DNA of 64,000 nucleotides, from the NCBI GenBank assembly GCA_964057225.1, contig OZ059899.1, positions 15,074,501-15,138,500 of the forward strand. The letters are read 5' to 3'. The DNA is from Auanema rhodensis (Eukaryota > Nematoda > Chromadorea > Rhabditida > Rhabditidae). Position numbers and translations under genes: made by a program. Under the pieces are notes generated by a model. That model made no database searches, was not told where the DNA came from, and was given only the letters and a program-made list of their open reading frames with translations. Positions 48,576-61,058 of this stretch are shown here, one piece after another; within the stretch, counting starts at the first letter, position 1; the number at the start of each line of letters is the position of its first letter.

Positions 48576-50827
48576 AATAGAAAATAGTTTTAAAATCACA
48601 ATAACATGATGAAGAACGTTTCACCACTACCATCATTTCCTTGAGTTGTTCGTAATCTTTCTCCCGCCTCCCTGTTCTCGATAAGGTTATCGATATAGCC
48701 AAAAGTGGTGAATAGAGGAGATACTAACCAGTTTTCGAGTTCTGACTGGCTATCTGTCTCTTTCTCGCTCAATCTTGCTAGTGCTGATGAAAAACTCCAG
48801 ACGCCGTTGTCCGTCGTCGTCGTCGTCGTGGTTGTAGTCGTGGTCGTGGTCGTTGCGGCTGTCGTCGATGTAGCTAGCATGTTGTAGATGATAGACGAGG
48901 TTGATATAGGCTTGTCATCCTACATGAAACACAAACGACAATGATTATGAAAGATATATTTAAACAAACTGTTTTTATCAGTTTTTTTTGATATAAGAAT
49001 AGAATACTATAGATGATACACATCTAATTCATATTTGAGCAAAAGATATAGATGATGCAAATAGTATTATGATCTTTTTGATTTTTGTCTTTCTTCATCT
49101 TCACCTTATATGTATGTTCATACATCATGTGAGTTGTGTTGTTCTTTGAACTTGATCAACATTAGCTTGGTTCATGTTATGATGATGATGATGTTATATC
49201 TATCCTTTGCACACGAAACATCTTTGCCTCTTATAAAGAATATATCATCATCATGATCATTGTGGTCATTTGAGAAGTTTATTCTTAATATGAATTGGTC
49301 TTCGTCCGCTTTCTCCGGTCTTCGTCCGCTTTCTCCCTCATCTTTCTCTCTTCTCTATCTCTCGCTTGGTTCTCTCTATCCTCTTTTTGCACTATCACTA
49401 TATCAATTTACCGTAAACATTCATGTCAAATTGAACAAGTAATTATGTTTCGAACGTCCTCAATCTCTTCTTACACATGTTACATCTCTTGCCATTGCCG
49501 TCCATCACATCGTCATGATGCTTGAACGTTGTCATCAGCAACTCTTCTTTCCAGGTGTCTTCTGAATCATCATGTTTCATACTTTCATTCTTCATGTTGC
49601 CATTTTGCCTTTTCATTCGTTTTCCAACCAAAAAGAATAGAAACATCTAAGCAGAGGTTGCAAATTGAAAATTTCATTCTTCTCTTCTGCTACTACTTTC
49701 AGTATATTTTTCCAAAATCATTATTTACCTCTATGTCTTTTAATTCTATTATTTCTTCTTATTTATGAATCTTTTGATCAAAATGTTGTTGAAATCAATT
49801 GAATACCGAAGAATTTTCTTTGAAAATTGCTTTTCATTATCAACATCAGACAATTCTTCAATTAAATTTTCTTCGATTTCCTTGTTATGAACGCGAAGAA
49901 GCTTCCCCCCCCCCTCCGCATCCAATCAGTAGCCTCTCACCTCGTTCTCTGTTTCATCTCATTACAACACCGTAATGGACCCTTTTTCCTTATCAAATAT
50001 TAATATTTTATACTTATATATAATTATATTTATCTTTTCTCTTTTCATTTATTCTTCAAATATTTTTTTTTCTTCATGAAAAAGAAAAAATTCTTACTTT
50101 CAACTGCTTTCAATCGTTTCTTCAATCCGTCGTCGTCTTCGTCGCCTTTCGTCTTCATCAAATATGAGAAAAGAAGGATTAGAAGTCATTGAAACTAGCT
50201 ATTAATTAATTTCTCGCATAGAAAGTAATGTGTTTGAAGAAACTAAACACATAACTGGAAAATATAAGAAGTGATTTGTCATTTCAAGTACCTTGAAATC
50301 TGATAAATTGATTTATTTCAATCAATAATCATTGTTTTCTTCGTTGTTTCTTTCAAGCTAATAACTATATTTATCATTTCATTAACTATACGATTTTTAT
50401 TTTTTTTATATTTAAACTCTCTCTCTCTCCTTCTCTCTCTCACTCTCTTTCTCTTTCTCTCTTTCTCTCTCAGTAATATTATACAGTAAAAGTTATTTTA
50501 TAAAAAATGTTTTTTGAAGTATCATTATGGTTTTTCTCAAGAAAAATATTTCGGTTTTCATGTTTTGTTACTGTTCAATAAGCATTTTTTCATCTTCAAA
50601 TCAACATGTGTATGTCTACTTTCATCATCATTTAAGAAGAAAACTAACAATATTTTTTATTTTAGTTAAGAAGAAAAGTAATAGTTAATAAGAAGTAAAT
50701 GTTTGTTATTTCACTCAAAAATCATTTTCTTCTTTGGATTGTTACTATCTCTCTATCGTTGTACTTGTAGTACTTTGGTTGTTTCCTCATTTCCTCATCT
50801 AACCTCAATCTCTCTTTCTTCTGTATA

Positions 50828-50866
<39 letters not shown>

Positions 50867-51433
50867 GGGGGTAGAACAGTGGCTACATGTGTGTTTCTTT
50901 CAAAAAAAAATCTTCTCCTTCTTAATGAATAATATTTATTTTTCGTCCTTCTTCGTGCTATTCGTGTTCAGGATGATCCTGAGACACAAAAAAAAAAGAT
51001 TTTTGCTTGATGATCATCAGAATGATGTGCTGCTCTATTCTCAAATCATGATGTATATTGACAAATGGATGACTGATGGCACACTATAATCGTCTGAACA
51101 AACGAGAACTCTTCGTTGATTATGGGACAAGAAGATCACTGAATTCACAGTTTTCGTAGTTTTAGTTTCGCAAAAATAGTCAGTACGAACAGTCAGTCAT
51201 ATACAGCTTCATCTGTATCATTTCATTCGTTGAATTCTGTAGATAGTGAAGATGATTCGTAGTCGTTGTCACCTTTAACATACATGATGTGAGACATGAT
51301 GTGCTACTACCATCCTCACCTTGTACTTCTTCGATTGTCTTCTTCGTATTGTATTTCTGATCGTTGACATTCTCTTTTAACAAACTAATTATTAGTCATC
51401 AATGAAAACTAATGTTTTACTTTACTTTTTCAG

Positions 51434-51762
51434 AAAATCAGCAATCGAGAAATGATGCTTGCAGCTCTAAATCCGTATGGGACGCAGGCTGGCGGCTCAT
51501 CGGTCGCCGGCGCCGGCGCTAATAATCACCATTTTCAAATTGAGGATGTAACAGATGATCCAGAAGTAATTCGTATTCTTTTTGCCGTGTTTTTTAATCC
51601 TTTTACCTAACTTAGTACTCGAATTACGGCAACGAGAATGATGAGCCAGAAGAAGGAGCACTAGTGGAGTACTGTCGCTTAGATGGGCGCAGTCCAGCCG
51701 CTCCTCCGAGAATCTGTGAAGCTTCTACAGTCGTATCAGCTCGTTGTGTTAATCCACCATTG
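51434..51762 (+). CDS. Two exons of the same unrecognised protein (probable)
   Basis: Exon C 51434-51565 and exon D 51616-51762, separated by a 50-nt intron (GTAATTCG..AACTTAG), all boundaries in phase 0. C reads KISNREMMLAALNPYGTQ, then a short Gly/Ala patch, ending FQIEDVTDDPE. D begins YSNYGNENDEPEEGALVEYC and ends with a proline/cysteine-containing stretch (RICEASTVVSARCVNPPL). The GC content is clearly higher than in the flanks and codons vary, so coding is likely. An ATG-ATG pair six codons into C would allow this to be the start of a shorter form. The pattern looks like the cytosolic N-terminus of a large membrane or scaffold protein, but I do not recognise it. Confidence 0.65.
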
Positions 51763-52251
51763 GTTAGTTTCTATTTATATCTTAACATCAGCATGCTCTA
51801 TTTATCTTCCCAAATGTTATTTCTTGGACTCATACACTGCAATTCGAAGAGCTGATCTCCCAAGCGAGACTCGAAGCTCAGGACACTGTCGAAGCACATG
51901 CAATAGTCATATTCAACTTAATTTCTTAATCATATTAGTAAACAATCTTGTATACTGAATGCCATTTTGAGAATTTGAGCATAGTAAGAAGATCAACATG
52001 ATCTTGAAAGGCTGACTAACTAATCACATGATTGCTTCTTGTTCTGCCAAGTAGCAACATCTAAGATAGTATGCCCATACATAGTAAAGAGTAATATGCC
52101 TTGTATGTGTATACATACATGTATATGTACATAGTTCAAATGAAATAAATAGCTTAAGATGTAAGAGTTGTTGGATGTCTTTCTTATCGTTTTCGTTTAT
52201 TTCGTTGAGGAAAGGCTTTATTGAACTTTCAAAACAAACTAAATGAAAGAT

Positions 52252-52302
<51 letters not shown>

Positions 52303-52497
52303 TGAAGCTATATTCAGTATATACATAAGCATATATCTATCCATGTATCTCTGTGTGTGTGTGTGTGTGGTGTGTGAAGATGCTATTTTTTTGTTCAAAA
52401 ATTCCTTCCTCTTCCTCTTCCTTCTTATTTTCAAAAAACTATAAGAATTTGGCATTTTCTTTTCTCATAGCTAATATCTAAAAGATATAAATGTTCT

Positions 52498-52502
52498 TTT
52501 AT

Positions 52503-52560
<58 letters not shown>
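52498..52560. repeat. (AT)n microsatellite
   Basis: About 60 bp of alternating AT, able to form a cruciform. Confidence 0.95.
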
Positions 52561-52562
<2 letters not shown>

Positions 52563-54530
52563 ATCTTAAACTATGAACGCAAAAATAAAATAAAAAAATA
52601 ATTTCCGTCCGTATTTTCTTCAAATATGGAAGAAAGAAGTATGAATAGAAAGAAAGTATGTACTAACTATACCATATAATATATAAAGAGAGAGAGAGAG
52701 AAGGGGGGGGGGAAGTTTCATATTTTTAAAAGAAAAAAAAAAGAATTTGCATCATCATAAATGTCATTTAAAATAAAATGAAATGTCATTCAATAGATTA
52801 GATTTTGCTTTTTCTTCATTTCATTCTCCTTATAAGCTTTTTAATTTATGAAATTCATCATATGTTGTATGAATGACTGGAGACAGATTGAAAGAATCAT
52901 ATAATATATATAATTAATATTTAAATAAAATAAACGACGAAAAGTTCATTTTCATAAAAATTTTTTTAACTTTTATTCTATTTTTTTGCATAAAAATACA
53001 TTTTTTCATTAAATTTTTATAAAAGATTTAACAAAAAAAACTTAAATATATAGAGATAGATAGATAGATATGTGTCTATGCATATAGTTTAATATAAAAA
53101 ATTGACAAAGAAAATAATAATATTGAGAGAAGAAAGAGAGAGAGAGAGAAATCAGAATATAATATATAGAAATAAGATTACTTTTACGAGATTTTTGCTG
53201 CAATACCTTTACTATATAATATAATTAAATTATTTTACAGAGGGCAAACAGAAATATAAATGTTTAATATGTTATTTACATTGTTATGAACATAAAATAT
53301 GTAATAACATGACTTTCATGTTTTTTAGTAGCTGACTTTTCCTTCTTTTTTTTTTTTAGTTTGAAAACCATTTGGACTAAATCTTTTTAATTTCAAATTT
53401 ATTTGATTTCATTTGACTTTTTTTTTGCTTTTGAATTATCCAATTTTGTACTTTGAATTAGATATTATATACATTAATATATTTATGTATTATATACATA
53501 CATACATATACTTCTAAACATTGTAATGATCTTTTATACATATGCACACAACTACATGAAGAAGAAGCACACACAAGCTTTCAACTCATTTTCCATCTTT
53601 GTCGTCATTTTCTCTCTCTCTCTCTCTACCTCTCTCTCTCTCTCTCATTTCTTTGGCATCTTCTCCATTTTCCTTCTAGATGTCAGTCCAAAATTTTTCG
53701 TTTTAATTTCGATGCATATTCAACAAAAAAAATGAAAAGAATGATATTTCTATCGTCTGCTCAAGTAAATATCTTTTGATTTTCTTTCGAAATAGAGTAT
53801 AATTTAGCTTTAGATGTACATGAACGTACTTCGTACTGTGATCAAAGTAATACAAGTTTTTCCTTGCAAAGCTTTTCCTCTTTTTTTTCTCAAAAATCTA
53901 CTCGTTTTCTTCTTTTTCCTCTTCATCTTTTTCATCTTCTTTGCTTCTTCTGGTCATTTATTCAAATCCAAACTCAGTTGAGTTGAGCTATTGCCATAGC
54001 AGATATACATCCATATCCTTTTCTCCTGTTTTTTCTTTGAATTACGTCGTTGAAATAAAGCAAAAAAACGTTTTTTTACTTATTTCCATCACATCTAATT
54101 CTCATAAATATTTCTAATTTTTCAACTTATTTTCCAATTGAGTAGATGAGAGAAAATGATTTTCTATGTAATAGCTTAAGGGCTAACAGCTCTGATAGAT
54201 AGATGATGTCCTGTATGTTCGTGACGACAATACTGATGCTGAAGCCTTTTCTTCAGTTTTTTACTTGCAAATTAACATTCATGTATAATACTTATTTGAA
54301 TTGAGCTAAGTCTTGGCTACTCTTTTCTCTCTTTCTCTTTCTCTCTCTCTATATCTCTCTCTCTGTTTCTATTTTCGTCTAATATCTTCTCTCATCGTTC
54401 AGTAAAAAACTCATGTTTCTTCTTAGTCAGCCGAATCTGAGAGAGAAATGAAAGTGGTATGCAGGCATATGAGAGAATGAGAAAAAGACGTAACTATTGA
54501 AAGAGAATGAGACAAACTGACTGAGATAAG

Positions 54531-54643
54531 GAGGGAGAGAATGCCACAGAGTTGAGGAAAACGCTTCCGAGGACATATATGGCCTAAAGCGAACAGTCCC
54601 CGGAGGCCAAGTCGATGCTAGTGCTGCCAGCCATCCGACGGCT
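54531..54643 (+). CDS. Candidate exon, low support
   Basis: A non-repetitive, GC-richer open stretch between an acceptor (GACTGAGATAAG) and a weak donor (GCT/GTTTTT). It reads CHRVEENASEDIYGLKRTV and then PGGQVDASAASHPTA. Its phase (two leading bases) does not match the phase-0 end of the exon at 51762, so it is not obviously part of the same transcript. Confidence 0.2.
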
Positions 54644-54935
54644 GTTTTTCCTTTTCAGCTTTTCACTCTCTCTCTCTCTTCGACTTCTTCGTCCTCGTCG
54701 TCTTCTTCTTCGTCTTGCATTTACACGTCTTCATTGCCTAGATTTCTTCACTCTTATCCTGACTTTCACGTATATTCTCATTTACATTTATGATATTTGG
54801 AAAAGCTATATGACTATATTCAAAACTTGAGGAATTCATATTGAAAATGAGTGATCTGGTCTATCTAGAATTCGCCAGATTCTCAATGATTAGCTTTAGT
54901 TCTAGCATCAAGGAAGTGCCAATACAAGAGAAACT

Positions 54936-54978
<43 letters not shown>

Positions 54979-55759
54979 AGAAGAGAATAGTTAGAAGCTC
55001 TGATCATTCAGATCATAGGACATGTAGCATCTCTGTGTTTATAGCATTGATGAGAAGTAGCTTAAGAGTAGAAAAAAACCATTTTAATTCAGAAATGATA
55101 GAGAGACACGACGATAGAAAGAATTTGAATACGATAGAGAGAATGAGATATCGAGAGAGTGAAGACGAGGAAGATGAGAGAGAGATCCTTTCTCATCCAA
55201 TGTTCTCCAGAAACAGCAATACTTCTAGGTTTTTCTCTCTTGCCGAAGTTCTATTGAAGCTCTTCTAATTCGATTGTTCCTTCCAATTGTTTTGCTATAT
55301 TCACAATCTTTTCTTCGTTTTCCTCGTTTTAGCATCTTTCCCTCTCTTCCAATGTCTCATTCTCTCTATCATCTTGTCTCTTTTCCTCTTCTCTCCTGCT
55401 TGTCATATTGTCTTAAACGAGAGAAACATAGACGAAATCCTTCCGATTTCCTTTTTTCGTTTTCGGCCCAATCCGTTGATCCAACGCCTTAACACCCTCC
55501 ATCGGCCTTCTGCATTCGTTTTGGTCTGCTAAGCCTTGTACTAGACTAGGTCTATCATATTTCCTTCTGGAATTGAAGAATCTCTTTACGATCTTTGCCA
55601 TATATTAGCTTTGCCTGTATGACGACATCATGGTCAAAGAGCTTGAGATCTGGAATTTCTCCCAGCAGAAAGCAACATTCAAAGGTAAAACAGTGTCAAC
55701 ACTAGTCTGTAGTAGGTGAAAGAGGTTGACTGTTCGATCTCCCTTTGTCTCTCTCTCTA

Positions 55760-55793
<34 letters not shown>

Positions 55794-57613
55794 TATCACT
55801 CTCTATCTCTCATCTCTTCGTTTTTAAGTTGAAAGCAGAAAAATAATTTTAAATTTATTTCAATATGTAGAATTATGTTTTGTGTTCATCTTCCTGTCAT
55901 CTTTTCCATCATCCCACACATTGTGCTTCCTACTATGCCCTTTTCAGTGCCACTTTCTCTGTCACTTTTTTTTCTTTTCTTCCGCTTTTTCTTCTTCTGT
56001 GTAATTGATCTTTCAATGCTCAGCAGGTTTTCATGTGACCTCATCTGAAAGGATCGTTTTCGTGAGCTCATTTCAGCCATTTTTTCACCAAAATTCAATT
56101 GAAAATATCATTTTGATTTCACCAAAAATCGCTGTTTACCAGATGTAAACTCATAGATATATACATGTAATTCTTCATCAACATGAAATCGAGGAAGTAT
56201 TATCATCTTAAAGGACATTTTGATGAACTAGATCGTCCTTTGAACCATAATCATTTGGCTTCCTTCGTTAGACATCCATTTTTGTGGTCCAAGTGAGAAG
56301 AGGAGGGAGGAATGTCATTTTTTTTTTAAAAAACGAAGAATCTTCAGCATTTTCTCTCAAACAAACGCTTAATCAAGCAAATTGTTGATATATGAATGAA
56401 ACTATTTCTCTTTCAGCTTAATTCATTTTCTTTATAATTGTTGAAATATGTTTACGTGAACATTTCACGTAAAGTTGTATTGAAGTTGATGAATTAAGTT
56501 GAAAGTTTATATATTGAATTCTATTAAGAACATAACAGAATAAGTATTTGATTTGTGATAATCAGGATGTTGCATTGTCTTAATATAGCATGTTTGGAGA
56601 AATCATGAAGAAGCTGCTGAAAAGGAATTCCGATGCATAAGAAGAAGAAGAAAGAGAGAGAGAGGGAAGGACTTGGAAATTTGTATGAAAAGAGAATCTA
56701 AAGCTATTACAAGGTTAAGCAAGCTTTTTTCTATATTTTGTTATTCAAGTTGAAACACAAGTTTGAAGATGTCTATGTATAATTAGTGTTAAGCATGTAA
56801 AAGAACAAATTAATTTCATAAGAGATGAATTAAACTTAGAAAGAGAGAGAGAGGGAGAGAGAGAGAGAGAGAGGATGTTGAAGAGAAAGAGAGATAGTAC
56901 AATGATTATGATTGAATAGGTTGATGGCTGATCACGGTAGAAGTTGCGAAGAGCAAGAAAGGGTCGAAAGGATGCTATCGTCGCCGACAATTGTTGTCTC
57001 TTTGTCTTTGGTTGTCGGCCATTCAGAAGAGTATAGAAAGGGTCCTTCTCATATTTTTTTGGATAAATGCCAATCAATCAGAAGAAGCTGATAGAAGTCG
57101 TTGATATATTAGGCATATATGAGAGTTTATAGAGAAGCAGACGAGATGAAACTTCAATTTTTCTTCTCTTTATTTCATATTTGGTCACATTCATGTATGT
57201 ACATGCTTCATCCTTTCTCAAAAATCCTTTTGAAATAATTTGAAAAATTTTTTCGTTTCAAAACTAATTAATCAATTATCATATTCTCTATTCATTTCAT
57301 TTTATTTCAATTGTTTTCAACTTCAAATGACCTATTTCATTGAATTTGTAAAAAAACATTTTCCACTTTTCTGAAACATTTCATATTTATACAAGAAATA
57401 CCCTAAAGCACTATATATTCTCTTCATCATATTTCTTCCCTCAGGCTATAAACCAAGATCTTCCTTTGACTGACTGACTGACTTTCTTATTCTTCCTTGA
57501 AACGTGCTAACTGGATTACACCATTAGCATATCATCATATACACTAGCACGTGGCAATACGTGAACTGTCATCTTTCACGATTTCTCGCACTAGCCGGTT
57601 GTTTTTCTTTCTT

Positions 57614-57652
<39 letters not shown>

Positions 57653-59346
57653 CTCTCTATTCATATTATGCTTATAGCATTTTTACATAATTTTTGTGAT
57701 TTTGGTTAACATCTAGCAATGAGCGAAAGAGGAATAGCTACTCCAATGGGACCAGTTATTCTAATTGCTTGAGCCAATAATACTAAATCTCTTCTCACAC
57801 GGCCACACACATGCTTATTCCCTCTATTACATCTCGTATCTCTCTCTATCTATTTCTCTTTATTCATCTGTCTATGAATGGTTGAGAGTAATGACGAAAT
57901 ATCTTGATACTCCACAGAGCAGCAAGTCTACCAAACTTGACGGGGCTTACCCATAATCACACTGTGTGCAACAGATGCGTAAGCTTGAAATATCGTCAAG
58001 CTAGTGTCCCTTGCCGATTTCAGAAGTTTTTTTTTTCGTTATTTTCTTATCTCATATTGTCCAGCGTTTTTCAGTTCATACCACTCTAATCCTCTATCCT
58101 TTCCGATTTCCTTTCCCTCTTTCCTATTCTGTCTCTTATTTCTTTTAGATTTTTCGAACAACAAGTGTGAAAATCAGTGTCATATCAGCTTGTCTGTTCG
58201 GCCGTCAACCACAAGTTTAGCCAGTTGAATAGTCGTCGACGCCAAAGAGCTGGATAGCTAGCAACAGATGCAACAAGCTTCTCACTCTGATTCAAACTCA
58301 CACATTCAGTTATCTCTCTTTCTTTCTCTCGCTCTCTCTCTCTCACACACACACACATTTTTTCTGTTGGCTACCATACTTGCTATTTATGGTTCGAGCT
58401 CAGCCTTCTGGCAGAATCACCATGCTCAAGCACAAGCAGTATCATAGCAAGTAAAGCATAACAGCTTGGAGCCATCCATCGTTCGTCTGAATCCTGCTCT
58501 ACTGCAGTCAGATGATTCAACAAGCTTACAACTTTGCGTCCGAATTCCGACCGTTATCCTCATTCGTCTTTTCGTGTGGAACATCTGATGATATGTGCCA
58601 TGGCTAGCTACATACACACATATACATGGATATATCTATATATCTTTTTCTATCTTTCATCTTCTAACTATGTGCATATAGTATATCAGGCAAAAATATT
58701 CTCATATATCTATGATAAGACGTAAAATCTATTAAATCCTTTTAACTATATCTCTCAACTAACTATTTGCACTGAGAAAAACATATCTCAGCTTCAGTTG
58801 TTAGAACTGCAGTCTTCATATATCACCAATGTATTAAGCCTGACCGGAAATGACATTTCCGGTAATGTTTTGATGCTGTTCATCAAGCCAGGAATGTTGT
58901 TCCGAACCCATAACCATAAGCCGTTTAGCTTGTGTGGTACATTACCCATCATCACAGATCATAGTTGTATCATTACAAAGTTTTTTTTCTGGATCATTAT
59001 CGTTGACGATTGCTTGCCATCATCATCATCTTCATCATTGTCGTCGGCAATGTTGGCATTAACGAACATTTCCAAATCGTAGATGCTTGTTCATGCTTCA
59101 TACAACTATCAACATCATATCATTATGTTAGAACGTAGCATGTCAATAGAGTTCTGATGTCGATAGTACGTGACATTGTGTCATATATAGTAAGAGAGAG
59201 AAACAGAGTGCTCAACAGCTCATTTTCTGCGCTTCTTTTTCTGCTTGAAGCACAGCATAGCTTCAATTCCATCTAAACAAGTCTAATTGGATGAAACTTC
59301 TGTGGTAGTGGTCGTGATGGGTCCTGGGACGAAAATCCTTTGCTTT

Positions 59347-59348
<2 letters not shown>

Positions 59349-59410
<62 letters not shown>
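59349..59410. repeat. (CT)n microsatellite
   Basis: CT array of about 60 bp; a second of similar length lies at 59640-59703 with CTAT interruptions. Confidence 0.95.
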
Positions 59411-59413
<3 letters not shown>

Positions 59414-59636
59414 CCTATCTCTCTCTCTCTTTCTTTCTCCCTCTCTTACTATATCCGTTTTTCTATCATATTCTATTCAGAGTTTACCTAACTCATTTCA
59501 GCTTATCCGTATGAAATCCTGCCTCTATTCCTCATTTTGCCTCCACGTTTCTTGTGAAAGCTTCAGAATATACAAATGCATATTCTCTTATCAATTCATC
59601 TTTTTTTCTCTCAGTTCTCAATTCACAAACATTTTA

Positions 59637-59696
<60 letters not shown>

Positions 59697-60065
59697 CTCT
59701 CTCTTTCTGTATATCCTTATTCTGTTTCTGATTATTTGCTCAACCAACATGAGAGTAACACAGACTTTTTAACATCTACATGTTTAATTCCTTTTTGAAA
59801 ATTGGATTCTATTTCTGCTGCATCTCTCGTCGGACGAATCATCCTTGTCCTCATCCCCGTTCACAACTCTTATTTCTTGTCCTTTACGTCAATATCATCA
59901 TCATACTTACCATATTTTCACCTTCCGTATGTTTCAAGAGAATATTTGGGAAAACCATTACTTCTAAAGCACTTCCTCATCCATTTCCTTCATCAGTCTG
60001 TCCTTTTTCCATCCAAATTCACCGTACTCTTTAATATATGCATCTATAACATTACCTCATTTCAG

Positions 60066-60181
60066 AATCGTTCTCTCTTAATGTCACAGCCACGTGCTGT
60101 ACACATGCTCGACGTACCCGATGGCGCTCCTAGATGTGACGGTGGAGCATGTCGTGGAGGTTGGAAAGAACACGCATGGAG
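60066..60181 (+). CDS. Exon of the same unrecognised protein (probable)
   Basis: A 116-nt exon between CATTTCAG and AG/GTATGT. It enters in phase 0, as the exon ending at 51762 requires, and leaves in phase 2. It reads NRSLLMSQPRAVHMLDVPDG, then a cysteine-containing stretch ending GGWKEHAWR. It is the most GC-rich, least repetitive segment for several kb and has strong splice signals at both ends. The gene would continue beyond the window or into exons I cannot see. No family recognised. Confidence 0.6.
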
Positions 60182-61025
60182 GTATGTTCCCTTACAACTT
60201 GAACAAAACAAAAAATATTTGAAAAATCAAGAAAATAGAGTTCACGTGACCATTCACGTGAACTTTAAATTTTGAAAAACATATATAACATGACAAGACA
60301 TGAGTATATTGGTTGGATAACTTGTCATTCAAATCAAAAAAAAAAAAAGTTCATTTGAATGTTGTAAGACAACAATGATCGGTTGTTCTTTCTTTTTTTC
60401 TTCTTTTTTTGTTAAGAAAATAAGAAAGAAAGATGAAGGGAAATATTATCTTTCTTATTCATATATAATCCAACAAAAACGTAATAATCTCAATTTCCCT
60501 CGCAATAGAATGACAACAAAATTTGAAAAAAAAAAAAATTTTTTTTTTCGTGCCTCATTGAGTGTATATGCGTGTTGGGTTCAGACACACTTTTCTTTAT
60601 ATTTCACACATGTTTTGGTCAAAATTATAGTATTTTCTTGGAAATATATGTATATACATATAGTTAGTTAGTTAGTTAGTTAGATATATACATATATGTT
60701 TAATTTAAAGAATTAAGTATTGTATATACTAATATTATAATAATAATTTAGATTTATTGATTGAAATTATTAAAATTATAAATAATTGACTTTGATTAGA
60801 TTAGGCTTTTCCTTTGACTTTTTTTAAACTATATCTTTATATGATATATTAACATTTCCGCAAAATTAAATCGAATTTTCTTGTAGAAAACAGAAAAGTT
60901 TGTAACGATGCAACTTAAAACTTGAAATTGTTGGTTGTTAATGAGCAGCAGAAATATAATGATGATGATGATCATGTTGGTACTAAGAGAAATCTGGGAA
61001 AAATGGATAGAACATCAAATAATAC

Positions 61026-61058
<33 letters not shown>

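Larger units (their letters stand above)
39066..51433. other. 12.4-kb repeat-dense stretch, possibly one giant intron
   Basis: Begins with a donor and ends with an acceptor in matching phase 0, so it may be a single intron. It holds CT arrays (39470-39510, 42840-42890, 43530-43576, 46350-46400, 47250-47275, 50415-50470), GA arrays (42565-42602, 48470-48575, 50831-50862), GTC/GAC-rich patches (41770-41870, 48810-48860), a (GAT)n run at 46080-46106, a (CAT)n run at 42705-42730, an AAGT tetramer array at 44803-44821, and G or C homopolymers at 45120, 48076, 48251 and 49905. Numerous open frames are Ser/Leu/Phe runs. No exon could be supported inside it. Confidence 0.45.
51763..60065. other. 8.3-kb repeat-dense stretch, possibly one intron
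   Basis: Bounded by a phase-0 donor (TTG/GTTAGT) and a phase-0 acceptor (CATTTCAG). It holds GA arrays at 52252-52300, 54939-54975 and 56842-56872, a (GT)n at 52351-52376, (AT)n at 52498-52558, a G10 run at 52703-52712, CT arrays at 53612-53646, 55748-55800, 57613-57660, 59349-59410 and 59640-59703, and an inverted repeat of ACGTGA at 56451-56473. Possible but unsupported exons include 54531-54643 (ENASEDIYGLKRTVPGG) and about 57916-58020 (RAASLPNLTGLTHNHTVC). The sequence at 52.4-53.5 kb is extremely AT-rich with no gene signal. Confidence 0.45.
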
